This document shows, piece by piece, positions 24,781 to 33,698 of a DNA stretch of 53,798 bases. The notes beneath the pieces are model-generated. The model made no database searches and was not told where the DNA came from. It saw nothing but the letters and a program-made list of their open reading frames with translations. The position numbers and the translations under genes are program-made. The DNA comes from Myxococcales bacterium (GTDB lineage Bacteria > Myxococcota_A > Polyangia > Palsa-1104 > JAEUJZ01). Position 1 is the stretch's first letter; every line of letters begins with the position of its first letter. The stretch is from assembly GCA_016794465.1 (NCBI GenBank), contig JAEUKA010000063.1:1-53798 (forward strand), written 5' to 3'.

Positions 24781-26511
24781 CTACTCTCCCGCCGGCTTGA
24801 ACACGAACGGATAGGTGACACTGACGATTCCGGCTGGCGGCTTCGGGAACTCCCAGCGACGGACTGCTTCGGCCACGCACTGCTCGGTGGTCTGGTTGTG
24901 AAGCGTCGAGAGCTCCACCACGCTGGCGGCCACTTTGCCTGTCGCACCAATCATGAACTTCACCTGCACGCGGCCTTGCAGATCCTTGTTCCCCATCAGC
25001 GCTCTTTCGTAACAGAACTTCACTTCCGGCATGTGGCTGCGGATGACGCGACGAATCACCTCGCGATCCATGTTGCCAGCGTTGACCTCGACGCGACCCA
25101 GCTCTGTGGTGGGAGCCTTGGCACGATACGGACCCAGCGCCGGTCCGCGTGGGCCACGACCATGTCCGCCCGGTCCACCCGGCCCAAACGGAAGTCCATT
25201 GCTGTTGATCGTGTCACCACCGCCTCCACCGATCGGTCCGGTTGCCACCATCGGTCCGCCATTCCCATAGCTATCCGAAGCGTCATCTGCGATCAGTCCG
25301 TCGATCGCATTTTTGGCATCATCACCAAGTGCAGAACCTCCGCCAAAGATGCTGGCCGGTCCTGCGGTTTTGATCCAAGCGAGCACGCCAGTTTGGCCTG
25401 CAATCGTCCGCGCCTGGTCCTCCTTTTCCTTCCTGGTCATTGGACCCGGCTTCATCACAACCACCGTCGGATTCCGCTGCGGAGTCGGCACCCGATAGGT
25501 ACGCTGGCTGCTGCTCGGGGCAGTACGCTCTTTGGGAAGCGGCTCCTTCTGCTTCGGCTTGAGCCAGTCTGGCTGCTCCTCCACTTCCTGCGCCTTGGCG
25601 TTGAGCTTGACCAGCCGGCCCGCATCAAAGCCATCCAGCGACAGCGACTTGGCATCGGGAGGCAGCACAAACATCAGACCGACAAACGCTGCGGCACCGG
25701 CCATCACCGCGCCTGTGTAGGACTGCGTACCCCAGTCAACCCGCAGCGGCACCGGATAGTGACGAGGCTTGGCCACCGACTGCACCAGGAACGTACTGCC
25801 ACCCTGCTCGATTGCGAAGCGGACTCCTTCCGGAATCGGCAGCACCGCCGCTCCGTGTAGCTCGGCATCCCGATCCGACTTCGCAGCCTGCGCAAACTCC
25901 TGCAATTCCATCTGCTTGCCATCACGTGTGACCGTCCCTTTCATCGACTCTGCCACCAGCAGCTCAAACGACGAGCCGTTGCTGCGAATCAGCGGAAAGC
26001 GCGCACAAGGGAGTCCTTCCGTGCTCACCTGATAGGAGGCCTTGGGATCGGTTCCGAGCGTGTACTCGCTCTCTCCCTGCTCGCGACCCAGGCGCGTCAG
26101 TCCGTACGCCAGACCCGCCGCACCGAGCATCAGCAGACTTCCTGCGGCCACATCGCGCGCTCGCTCACGGCTGCGCTCGTTTGCCGACTTCGACTTCTGT
26201 TGGGACTCTGCAGCGGCCTTCTCTGCGCTGATCTGGGCATAGCTGGTTCCAAACAGAGCCATCACCGATCCCAAAGACAGAGCCGAGAATGTCAGGACTC
26301 CTTTGGTCAGGTTGGAAATGCGTCCCGCGCGAGGATTTGAAAAGTGCCGCACTTCCTGCACGGTGCTATCAAAAACAGCCGAAACCTCGACGGCACGGTC
26401 GCCATTTTGGTCTTCCGCCTGCGCTGCAATCTGCGCAGAAATCACGGCCGCTTGGGTGTTGCTAAGATCACTACCAAAAACACTGTTGGGAAGGCGCTTG
26501 GAGGTAGTCAT
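24781..26511 (-). CDS. Membrane protein with AgmX/PglI C-terminal domain
   Basis: 576 residues from the ATG at 26511, which has GGAG nine bases upstream. One hydrophobic segment at ~65-85 (VLTFSALSLGSVMALFG) and a second near 130 (AAGSLLMLGAAGLAYGL) anchor it, and a third lies near ~285. A Pro/Gly-rich linker (GPGGPGGHGRGPRGPAL) leads to the C-terminal TonB-like AgmX domain: VIRSHMPEVKFCYERALMG, LQGRVQVKFMI, EQCVAEAVRRWEFPKP and VTYPFVF. This is the same domain and cysteine pattern as the protein at 2143-3138. Such proteins are linked to multi-protein envelope complexes such as gliding-motility machinery in myxobacteria. Confidence 0.82.
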   Translation of the reverse strand: MTTSKRLPNSVFGSDLSNTQAAVISAQIAAQAEDQNGDRAVEVSAVFDSTVQEVRHFSNPRAGRISNLTKGVLTFSALSLGSVMALFGTSYAQISAEKAAAESQQKSKSANERSRERARDVAAGSLLMLGAAGLAYGLTRLGREQGESEYTLGTDPKASYQVSTEGLPCARFPLIRSNGSSFELLVAESMKGTVTRDGKQMELQEFAQAAKSDRDAELHGAAVLPIPEGVRFAIEQGGSTFLVQSVAKPRHYPVPLRVDWGTQSYTGAVMAGAAAFVGLMFVLPPDAKSLSLDGFDAGRLVKLNAKAQEVEEQPDWLKPKQKEPLPKERTAPSSSQRTYRVPTPQRNPTVVVMKPGPMTRKEKEDQARTIAGQTGVLAWIKTAGPASIFGGGSALGDDAKNAIDGLIADDASDSYGNGGPMVATGPIGGGGGDTINSNGLPFGPGGPGGHGRGPRGPALGPYRAKAPTTELGRVEVNAGNMDREVIRRVIRSHMPEVKFCYERALMGNKDLQGRVQVKFMIGATGKVAASVVELSTLHNQTTEQCVAEAVRRWEFPKPPAGIVSVTYPFVFKPAGE

Positions 26512-26634
26512 GGGAATTCTCCTTCTCTCTTCCTGAATCGTCCGTCTTCGCAAGTAGAGACAAAAAGGAAGCGTGAAGGTTCCGCACGATCGCCCAGAAA
26601 AAATGTCAATGTTTGGCACGCCGATGCAGCGGAA

Positions 26635-26648
26635 ATTCCTGTAGGAAT
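26635..26648. promoter_or_regulatory. Palindrome ATTCCT-GT-AGGAAT upstream of the AgmX-type gene
   Basis: A perfect 6-bp inverted repeat with a 2-bp centre in the AT-rich 215-bp interval upstream of the minus-strand gene starting at 26511. A TTGACA hexamer lies nearby on the minus strand (about 26600-26608). It is a candidate operator; no regulator gene is close. Confidence 0.35.
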
Positions 26649-26726
26649 CCGCACCTTTGTCGTCGGAAAATCTTTGGGATTCTTTTTTGGGAACCTGGGT
26701 AAAAGGAAGGACTCTTAATGGGCCCC

Positions 26727-27809
26727 CTAACGTGCCTCTGCCACTGCAGCGCGGAAGCTGGTTCCACCGCGATCATCGCGCAACACCACGACAAAGTGCG
26801 TCCTGTCATCCGCCGCTTCGGTACCTGCCAGGGCAGCCGGTGGTTGCCAGCTCAGCGTCGATCGGAGCAGCTGCGGACAGTCGCTAGTACAGGTCAAGTC
26901 TAGGAAGCTGCCGCGCCCGGACTCTAGCGTTCCTGCGGTGACAAACAGAGAGACACTCAGCAGCTCTGCTCGTTGACGACCAGGGTCGAGAGGATCGGGC
27001 TCCTGCTCTTCAGAATCAGCGGCGCGCTCGATCACCACTTGCCACTTGGGACGATCCTCTTCGCGTAGCTCAGCAGAGAGCTTGGGATACGTCGCCACCC
27101 CGGACTCTGCATCGACCAGCGTTCCTTCTGTTTCCCCAAGGAGGATCTTGGTCAGCACAGGATTGTGATTGGGAGCAGTAGTTGTACTTACTTTGATGCG
27201 CTTGACCGCAATGACACAGTGATTGGGACTGGGGGACAGTCCGCCATTGTCCGCCGCAGCGACAGCACATGCTTGGGCTCCACCGGGATAGGAATGATCC
27301 GCCGCGATAAGAGTCACAAGCTGTACGGACGGACTCCCAAGCTGGTTAGGAATCAGAATCTCCGTCGAGAAATCGCTGCGCGTAGGAAGCTCTGTGTACT
27401 GCGCAGTCTGGGGAAAGAGCCCACACGGCAGAGGGGAAGTCATCGCCTCGGGCAAGGTACACAGTCGATACAGCACCGACAGTCCGCGCGGCCGCAGGGT
27501 TCCAAACGATCGGCCTCCATCCAGAGTCACCTCGCCGAAGCGCGGATGCACGACGATCAGCGACGAAACCTTGACGGACTGCCCCGGTCGAACCTCTGGC
27601 GGCTCGCTGGCAATGGCCAAGACCCGCAGCTTGCCGTCGAGATCGAGCTGCCCGCCTGCGTCGCTAGGCTCAGCCGATAGCTGCCACGGCGGAGGAAACG
27701 ACGGCCCGCAGCCGCCCCCGCCAAGCAGCACACTCGCCGAGATCATCACCGACCCACCGAGTCGCCCCCAAGCTGCCCGTCGACGCTGGAATTGCCGATT
27801 GCCGCCCAT
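26727..27809 (-). CDS. Hypothetical lipoprotein
   Basis: 360 residues. The basic N-terminus (MGGNRQFQRRRAAWGRLGG) is followed by a hydrophobic stretch and a lipobox-like LLGGGGC. The mature part begins GPSFPPPW and is rich in P, D and S, with paired segments such as VRPGQSVKVSSLIVVHP and KWQVVIERA that suggest beta-sandwich domains. One Cys pair, in a loop CTSDC, lies near the C-terminus. No family is recognised. The gene is divergent from the pseudokinase operon on the other strand, with 54 bp between starts, so the two share a control region. Confidence 0.75.
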   Translation of the reverse strand: MGGNRQFQRRRAAWGRLGGSVMISASVLLGGGGCGPSFPPPWQLSAEPSDAGGQLDLDGKLRVLAIASEPPEVRPGQSVKVSSLIVVHPRFGEVTLDGGRSFGTLRPRGLSVLYRLCTLPEAMTSPLPCGLFPQTAQYTELPTRSDFSTEILIPNQLGSPSVQLVTLIAADHSYPGGAQACAVAAADNGGLSPSPNHCVIAVKRIKVSTTTAPNHNPVLTKILLGETEGTLVDAESGVATYPKLSAELREEDRPKWQVVIERAADSEEQEPDPLDPGRQRAELLSVSLFVTAGTLESGRGSFLDLTCTSDCPQLLRSTLSWQPPAALAGTEAADDRTHFVVVLRDDRGGTSFRAAVAEAR

Positions 27810-27863
27810 GGTGGTTTTGACAATTGACAGCGTACCGCCTGTGCTGGTCTGCTTTTAGGCAAA

Positions 27864-29006
27864 ATGTTGCCCAATCTTCGCGTTGGCATCCCCGGTCGGC
27901 GGCGTGGTTCAAGGCAGTCTCACCGCCGCCGCTTGCTGTTTTTGGTCGCGCTGTGGGGTCTGCTTGTCTCGGTGCCGGCCCAGGCCTCGCCCCTTACGCT
28001 TGTGCTGGGCCTTCAGCGCGAGGGACAGTCGTCGTCGAGAGCCCGCTCGGTGGTGGTGCAGCACCTGCTTCGCATGGGAGAGCCGGTCCTGTCCCCCAGT
28101 CTTTCGTCGGTGGAGCTGCTGTGTACAGAGCGCGCGTGTCTACAGCGACTCGGCAAGGCGTACTCGGCCCATCGCTTGCTCGGCGGCGAGATCTTCCCCA
28201 ACGACCGCAGCTTCCTGGTCCGGCTGTGGCTCTACGACCTTGCCAACGAGCAGCCGCTGCTCGTCGAGGAGCGCTGTACCGAGTGTACCGAGGAGCTTCT
28301 GCTAGAGTCGGTGTCGCGTGCCGCCGGAAGGCTCGTCGATGCCGTCGCAGCCAGCGCCCCACCGAGTGCACCAGCCGCTACGCCCACCATCGCTCCTGAT
28401 CCGGTGGCGACGACAGGCCCGGCAAAAGTCACCGCACCACCACCGCCTGCGCCAGCCGCCTCCCTCGATCTAGAGCCGGAAGGCCGCCCGCGCTGCGTGC
28501 CACGTCAATACTCCTTCAAGCGCGGCCTGTTCGCTGGAGCACTCTCTGCCATCGGTCTGGTCGGCCTCGCCAGCGCGATTGCCCTGTCCGCCAAAGATGG
28601 CGATGTCTACCTGCCCGCCGACGGTGATGCCTATCCGACCGACCTGCTCAACGACTTTGGTCGCACCGCCCGCAGCCTCTATGGAGTGTCCGCGCTCGGG
28701 ATTTTGGGTGGCGCCGCCGCCTTCGCCCCGTGGGAGCGCTGGACCCAGCGTGGCCTGCCCGCCTGTCCCGACCGTCCACAAGGTCGCTGGACCTTTCACC
28801 GAGGCCTCGCCGTCGGAGCATTCGGCAGCTTGACCGTTGCGGGCCTGATCGTCTCTAGCACCATGGCTGGGCTCGACGGCAAGACCTGGGGTTTTAACCA
28901 GATCGGCACCCCGGTTCCCTATCAGCTGCAGACCGCCACCCAGGCCGGCTTCGGCGCCACCGTCGGCATGGGCGTCGGTCTGGCACTGTCGCTGCTGATT
29001 CCGTAG
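27864..29006 (+). CDS. Exported/membrane hypothetical protein heading a pseudokinase operon
   Basis: 380 residues. The basic start is followed by a hydrophobic segment (LLFLVALWGLLVSVPAQA), either a signal peptide or an anchor. The domain after it (PLTLVLGLQREGQ, SVELLCTERACLQRLGKAY, AHRLLGGEIFPNDRSFLVRL, LYDLANEQPLLVEERC) resembles periplasmic parts common in myxobacterial proteins that report on a peptide-level state. A Pro/Ala linker follows, then three or four hydrophobic helices in the last 160 residues. The gene is followed after 11 bp by the pseudokinase gene. Function unknown. Confidence 0.78.
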   Translation: MLPNLRVGIPGRRRGSRQSHRRRLLFLVALWGLLVSVPAQASPLTLVLGLQREGQSSSRARSVVVQHLLRMGEPVLSPSLSSVELLCTERACLQRLGKAYSAHRLLGGEIFPNDRSFLVRLWLYDLANEQPLLVEERCTECTEELLLESVSRAAGRLVDAVAASAPPSAPAATPTIAPDPVATTGPAKVTAPPPPAPAASLDLEPEGRPRCVPRQYSFKRGLFAGALSAIGLVGLASAIALSAKDGDVYLPADGDAYPTDLLNDFGRTARSLYGVSALGILGGAAAFAPWERWTQRGLPACPDRPQGRWTFHRGLAVGAFGSLTVAGLIVSSTMAGLDGKTWGFNQIGTPVPYQLQTATQAGFGATVGMGVGLALSLLIP

Positions 29007-29017
29007 GCTGCTATCAC

Positions 29018-30664
29018 ATGCTCGCAAAAGGCAGCTCGACCGGAGCGCTTCGACCCGGCGATGTCGTGTCGGCCCGCTATCGCGTGGAGCGATTCCTCGA
29101 GCGCAGCGCCCAGGAGGAGAGCTATGCCGTTCGCGCGCTGGAAGACGGTCGACCGCTGCTGCTCAAGCTGGTGGTGTGGCCGGGCGGACAGCCCGAGCTG
29201 TCAAAGGCGGAGCTGCAAGCCTGGAAAGTGCTGGGTACGCGCCTTGCGAGCCTGCGTCATCCGGCGCTGGCACAGACGTATGAGCTGATTCCGCTTGACG
29301 AAGAAGGGCGAACGTGCTTGGTCCGCGAGCCGGTCGAGCTGGAAGGTCAGACGCTCAGCGAGCTGCTGCAGACGCTGGGACGGCCTCTCAGCGAGCCGGA
29401 AGTGCTGGGGCTGGCGGCGCAGCTTGGTGAAGCGCTCGACGCGGCCCATCGGCTCGATCTGCTGCACCTGAGCCTGTCGCTGCGCCGGATTGTGGTCTTG
29501 CCGGATGGCGATCACTGGCGGGTCAAGCTGACCGATTTGGGACTGTATCCACCGTCGCTGGCTGCTCGCTTTGCCGAGCCGGGCTACCTGGCGCCCGAGG
29601 TCCTGGCCGGTCAGCCCTGCGACGCCCGAAGTGACCAGTTTACGCTCGCGGTGATCCTGTATGAGCTGCTGTCGGGACAGCCGGCGTTCATTGGTGCTCC
29701 CGACGAGCCGCGCGAGGTCGTGGTACAGCGCGTGGTCGCCGAAGATCCGCTGCCGCTGCTGCTCAGCCAGCGGGTCGAGCTGGCGCTGCAGCGGGCGCTC
29801 AGTCGCTCGCGAGGGGTGCGCTATCCGACGCTGCGCGACTTTGTGGCGGCGCTCGGGGGCGATGTCAGGCGCTTTGCTCCACCCACAGCGGGTCACACCA
29901 AGTCCGTGGCGCCTCGACGAGAGACGAGCCTGGCACGACTGTGGCTGCCGATGCTGCAAGGGGCGCTGTGGGCGCTGTGTGGTCTGTCGCTGCTGATCGG
30001 CGTTCGCAAGCTGCTGTTTCCCAAGCCGCGTCCGGTGCCGGCAATCGTGACCCCAGCCGATGTGTCCACTGCCGCCGATGCCCAAGCGATCGAAGCCAGC
30101 GACGATACCGACCTGGACCTACCTGAACGTACCGATGGCGATGCGACCGTCGGAAAAGACGATGCCAGAGTGACAACAGCTCGCCTTGACCCGACGCCGA
30201 CCGCTGATCGCAAGGATGGTGGGAGCGGCGGTGGAGCCAGCGCGGGGACCAGTCGACTGGCAAGCCATGGCACGGTTCGGCCTGCCCCGCGAGCGGCTGG
30301 GCTTCGTCGCGATGCGGGAGCCGAAGACACGAGCGGTCCAGATCCCGTCCCCTCCCCGCCCGATCCTGCCAACAATGCCACCGTCGCTGTCCAGATCGAG
30401 GTGTCGAGTCAAGAGGGCAAGCTCTCGTCGGCGCAAGAAGCCAAGCTGCGAGCCTGTCTGCGCCTGGTCCGTCGCGCCGAGCTGCCCTATCGAGTGGTCC
30501 TCGAGAACATCACCGGTACGCTCTATGTCTCGCCGAGAGGCACGAGTGACGAGTTTCTGACCAGCCGGGACTTTCGCGATTGCCTAAAGCTACAGATAAG
30601 CGGCATGATCATTCCCAAAGTCGTGACGATCAGCGGCAAGGCAAAGGGGAAGACCACTCCATGA
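29018..30664 (+). CDS. Membrane-anchored Ser/Thr pseudokinase
   Basis: 548 residues. Residues ~20-290 have the protein kinase fold. The ATP lysine is kept (LLLK, K50), as are the DLG variant of DFG (173-175), LAPEV of the activation segment and the F-helix region ARSDQFTLAVILYELLSGQ. The glycine loop is lost (FLERSAQEESY). The catalytic loop HRDLKPxN reads HLSLSLRR (150-157), so the catalytic Asp, Lys and Asn are all missing. A single membrane helix follows (ALWALCGLSLLIGV, ~315-330), then a ~210-residue outside part with a structured end. It cannot be an ordinary kinase and probably acts as a sensor or scaffold. The next gene overlaps it by 4 bp. Confidence 0.85.
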   Translation: MLAKGSSTGALRPGDVVSARYRVERFLERSAQEESYAVRALEDGRPLLLKLVVWPGGQPELSKAELQAWKVLGTRLASLRHPALAQTYELIPLDEEGRTCLVREPVELEGQTLSELLQTLGRPLSEPEVLGLAAQLGEALDAAHRLDLLHLSLSLRRIVVLPDGDHWRVKLTDLGLYPPSLAARFAEPGYLAPEVLAGQPCDARSDQFTLAVILYELLSGQPAFIGAPDEPREVVVQRVVAEDPLPLLLSQRVELALQRALSRSRGVRYPTLRDFVAALGGDVRRFAPPTAGHTKSVAPRRETSLARLWLPMLQGALWALCGLSLLIGVRKLLFPKPRPVPAIVTPADVSTAADAQAIEASDDTDLDLPERTDGDATVGKDDARVTTARLDPTPTADRKDGGSGGGASAGTSRLASHGTVRPAPRAAGLRRDAGAEDTSGPDPVPSPPDPANNATVAVQIEVSSQEGKLSSAQEAKLRACLRLVRRAELPYRVVLENITGTLYVSPRGTSDEFLTSRDFRDCLKLQISGMIIPKVVTISGKAKGKTTP

Positions 30665-31449
30665 GCGGGCGTCGGTGGCGGGGGCTGCTCGCGGCAGCCA
30701 TGGTGTTTTCCGCAAGCTGTTACGCGGAAGAAATTGCCGACCTACGCAGCCAGGTCGAGCGGATGCAGCGCTGTCAGATCTGTGGTCAGCGGCAGCTGCA
30801 AAAGGGTCTGGCGCTGGCGCTGTGTCGTCCGCCGGTGCGGCAGCTGATTGATGACGTGGCGCAGGTCTGTAAGCGCGAAGACATTTGTCTGGATCAAAAA
30901 ATCGCGACGCTCGTCGGTGATGCCGATCCGACACATCTCGGGCGGTTCGTGGCGATGATGTCGGGGCAAGCGCACTCGGTACTGTATTTTACGCCCAAGG
31001 ACACGCTCATCGACGGGCTCGAAGGGGTGTACTTGCAGCGGCTCAAGCGTACGCTGCAGCCGCAGCCACCGTGGCTGGAGACGACCAAGTTCCTGGTGGT
31101 GTCGAACCTGCCGCCGGCGCCGCTCGGGCTGCCGGGAGCAAGCAAGCTATCGACGCAAGATCCGCAAGTGGCACGCGCTGAGCGACGGGGCCTACAGATC
31201 ATCGAAAAGATCCTCGACCTGAGCTTCCCGGGTGGACAAAAGCTGCGTCGCGAGCAAGTGCTGCACTGGGTGTATTCGTTTTCGCTCAAGAAGCGTGAGT
31301 ACCTAAATCCCGACGACTCGCCGCCGGTGGGCTCGGATCTGTCGCAGAGCGTCTGGGTGTTCCGCATCGACTGTGCCACTCCGTCTGAGCAGTCCGAGCC
31401 GCTGGGATGTGAAGACTGCCAGCCGCCGCCGGCGCTCCGTCCGCTGTAA
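30661..31449 (+). CDS. Hypothetical lipoprotein of the pseudokinase operon
   Basis: 262 residues, ATG overlapping the TGA of the pseudokinase gene. The signal peptide ends at a lipobox VFSASC. The mature protein starts with a helix holding CQICGQRQ and has further cysteines (CRPPVRQL, VCKREDICLDQK), then LETTKFLVVSNLPP and VARAERRGLQIIEKIL, the latter like an OmpA-type peptidoglycan-binding turn, though too short to be sure. The C-terminal CEDCQPPP is also Cys-rich. Paired cysteines and a thioredoxin-like gene directly downstream suggest disulfide chemistry. Confidence 0.78.
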   Translation: MSGRRWRGLLAAAMVFSASCYAEEIADLRSQVERMQRCQICGQRQLQKGLALALCRPPVRQLIDDVAQVCKREDICLDQKIATLVGDADPTHLGRFVAMMSGQAHSVLYFTPKDTLIDGLEGVYLQRLKRTLQPQPPWLETTKFLVVSNLPPAPLGLPGASKLSTQDPQVARAERRGLQIIEKILDLSFPGGQKLRREQVLHWVYSFSLKKREYLNPDDSPPVGSDLSQSVWVFRIDCATPSEQSEPLGCEDCQPPPALRPL

Positions 31450-31474
31450 GCTGCTCACAGAAAAGGTGCTGCCG

Positions 31475-32035
31475 ATGCGCGTCGCTGCCAACCTGCTCTC
31501 TCTGTGGCTCTGGGCGAGTCCGATGGTGGCTTTTGCCCAGACTGCGCCGCCCGTCCCCGAGGAGCTGCTTTTGCGTCGGCAAGAGGCCCTGCTGCTGCAC
31601 CGCCGGATTGACCTGGCGACGCTGCGAGTCCTGCGCGGTGGAGCGTTTGTGGCGAGCGAGCCGCCGCTGTCTCGGCTGTTGCTCGTGCACCTGTGGGCGG
31701 TTGAGTGCAAGCCCTGTCTCGAAGAATTACCGACGCTGCAGCGCTTTTTCGGCGCCCAGAGCCAAGACCCGCGCGTCAAGGTCGTGATGGCCAGCGAGAC
31801 GCGCGACAGCACCAAGCTGGTCGAGTTCATCAAGCAACACCGAGGCTGGTTTCCCAACGGTGAGCTGTATCAGGTCGTCGACGATGGCCTGCGCAGCAGC
31901 CTGCAGAACTTTGCTCAGCCGCTGACGCTGCTCGTCGATGAGCGCGGCATCGTTCACCAAGCCTTCGTTGGCAGTCTGCGCAGCCGCAAGAGCGAGCTGG
32001 TCGACGCGGTGGCGCGCTACCTAAAAGCCCTGTGA
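31475..32035 (+). CDS. TlpA-like periplasmic thiol-disulfide protein
   Basis: 186 residues from the ATG at 31475, chosen because it has AAGG upstream and gives a clean signal peptide (LLSLWLWASPMVAFAQ). The thioredoxin-fold active site is HLWAVECKPCLEELP (CxxC is CKPC), followed by a strand-helix unit and the conserved cis-Pro loop (QNFAQPLTLLVDERG), then FVGSL and a C-terminal helix. Homologues act in cytochrome c maturation or repair of periplasmic disulfides. Here the substrate may be the Cys-rich lipoprotein encoded 25 bp upstream. The last 15 bases overlap the end of the convergent FadL-type gene. Confidence 0.85.
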   Translation: MRVAANLLSLWLWASPMVAFAQTAPPVPEELLLRRQEALLLHRRIDLATLRVLRGGAFVASEPPLSRLLLVHLWAVECKPCLEELPTLQRFFGAQSQDPRVKVVMASETRDSTKLVEFIKQHRGWFPNGELYQVVDDGLRSSLQNFAQPLTLLVDERGIVHQAFVGSLRSRKSELVDAVARYLKAL

Positions 32036-33568
32036 CGACGACTGCTGACGCGGACGCCACTCATCAAAGCGCAGCGTCAGTCCAATCGAGGCAACGTGGC
32101 TCGCGCCGCTGTAGGTACCGTTGTTGATCGCCGGCACCGGCTGATCGTTGATGCGCACCGGCTGCCCGGTCGTGCCGTCGATAACCTGCAGCTGACCGTC
32201 GGTGACCGTGCGCGACAGCGAGTGCTGATAGGCGTAGGCCAGGTTGATCTCGACGCCGCGCATCGAAAATCCCAGGCCCGAGGTGATGCCCAGCTTGGCG
32301 AGCGTATCGAAGTCCAGTCGCAGGTCGGCATCGGCGCTGGCCGAGCTGTCATAAAAGCCGCCCATTCGCATCGTCACGCCCGCGTCGGTAGCCAGCGGAA
32401 TGTACAGCGATCCACCAAGCCGTAGCCCGATGGTGTCGCGATAGCGGTGCGGCAGGTTGATCGAGAGCTGCTCCCCCCGATTGACGAGCGGCGGCGGATT
32501 CTTGAGCGTCAGGGTGTGATCAGTCCCACCGTCGAGCCAGCTCCAGGCCTCGTACACCGCGTTGAGCTCCAGATCAAACAGCTGCATTCCGCCGAGCTTT
32601 TGCCCCCAGCGCACACCGGCTCGGAATACCCACGGGAGTGTGACGGTAAACTCGCCGTCCATTTTTTCGGCGCCGATGCCCGCGCCTTGCAGATACAAAG
32701 GCTCGGTGGCAGAGACAGTGCCTCGGATGCGCATCGGATTGATACCGAGGTTGCTGGCACTGCGGACATTCAGCCCCAAGTCGACCGCCCGCCCGATGTG
32801 AGCCAGCGCGCCGAGCTGCAAAATAAAGTTGTCGTAGCTACTGCCGGTGATGCGCGTTACCGAGTCGCAGCCCGCTACTTCGGCACTCTTGGAACAGGCG
32901 CTGCTCGCCGGGAAAATCGGCAGGCTCTGCGGCGCGTAGGTCGCACTCGCAAGCTTGATCTGCGCCGACACCTGCTGCACCGCCAGCCCCAGGTCGAGGA
33001 ACTTGGCGGCTCGAAAACCAACTGCCACCGTCGGAAAAAAGATCAATAGATCGGTTGTCGCGATGTCGTAGCGAGTCGGACCGGGACGCAGCTTGCCGTC
33101 GCCATTTTCGACAAACATCGGAAACGTCCGCTTGCCGATCGACGACGGTCCATAGATGCCAACCGCGAACGTAATGCGCTTGAAGAAGCCAAAGTCGGTG
33201 GTCAGGCCAAACCACGGCGCGTAAAACGGCGGTGTCGCGTCGGCCTGAACGCTCGGATACGGTCCGTAGGCATCGCCGCCCTCTCGGGAAAAGCGATAGC
33301 GCGAAAAGATCACGTTGTTGTCGATCAGGGCGTGGGTGCCGCGCTGCTGAGCGAGTCCACCGACGTTGTATTCCAAGGCCAGCGGCGAGTCGGCTTTGGC
33401 GGTGAAAGCGCCGCCGCGCCCGAGTGCTTCAGTGCCGTTGGCGGGGATCTCGAATCCTCCGGCAAAGGCAGTTTGGACGGAGCCTGCCAACAGCAAGCAG
33501 CCGAGCCGGGAAGCAAGCCGTACTCGATTGGCAGATAGGGCGACGCAGCGATTGTTTTCGGCGGGCAC
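32021..33568 (-). CDS. OmpP1/FadL-family outer membrane transporter
   Basis: 515 residues. The signal peptide ends near TAFA/GGFEIP. The typical FadL start is present: FEIPANGTEALGRGGAFTAKADSPLALEYNVGGLA (N-terminal hatch with NP.G-like loop). Beta-strand rich repeats of aromatic-ending segments follow, such as RITFAVGIYGPSSIGKRTF, LGLNVRSASNLGIN and GLGFSMRGVEINLAYAYQ. The C-terminus ends with a strand and a short polar tail. FadL channels move hydrophobic compounds such as fatty acids across the outer membrane by lateral diffusion. The gene is convergent with the thioredoxin-like gene (15-bp overlap). Confidence 0.9.
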   Translation of the reverse strand: MPAENNRCVALSANRVRLASRLGCLLLAGSVQTAFAGGFEIPANGTEALGRGGAFTAKADSPLALEYNVGGLAQQRGTHALIDNNVIFSRYRFSREGGDAYGPYPSVQADATPPFYAPWFGLTTDFGFFKRITFAVGIYGPSSIGKRTFPMFVENGDGKLRPGPTRYDIATTDLLIFFPTVAVGFRAAKFLDLGLAVQQVSAQIKLASATYAPQSLPIFPASSACSKSAEVAGCDSVTRITGSSYDNFILQLGALAHIGRAVDLGLNVRSASNLGINPMRIRGTVSATEPLYLQGAGIGAEKMDGEFTVTLPWVFRAGVRWGQKLGGMQLFDLELNAVYEAWSWLDGGTDHTLTLKNPPPLVNRGEQLSINLPHRYRDTIGLRLGGSLYIPLATDAGVTMRMGGFYDSSASADADLRLDFDTLAKLGITSGLGFSMRGVEINLAYAYQHSLSRTVTDGQLQVIDGTTGQPVRINDQPVPAINNGTYSGASHVASIGLTLRFDEWRPRQQSSSQGF

Positions 33569-33698
33569 AGCGGGCCTCCGGAGACGGTGGGGAACAAACC
33601 TTGCGCCCTTTTAGCCCGCGCCAACGTCGGGAAGCAATGACAAAACCACACGCGCAACTATTGGCTTTGAAACGGCCTGCTCCTGATATCCTAGGGTC

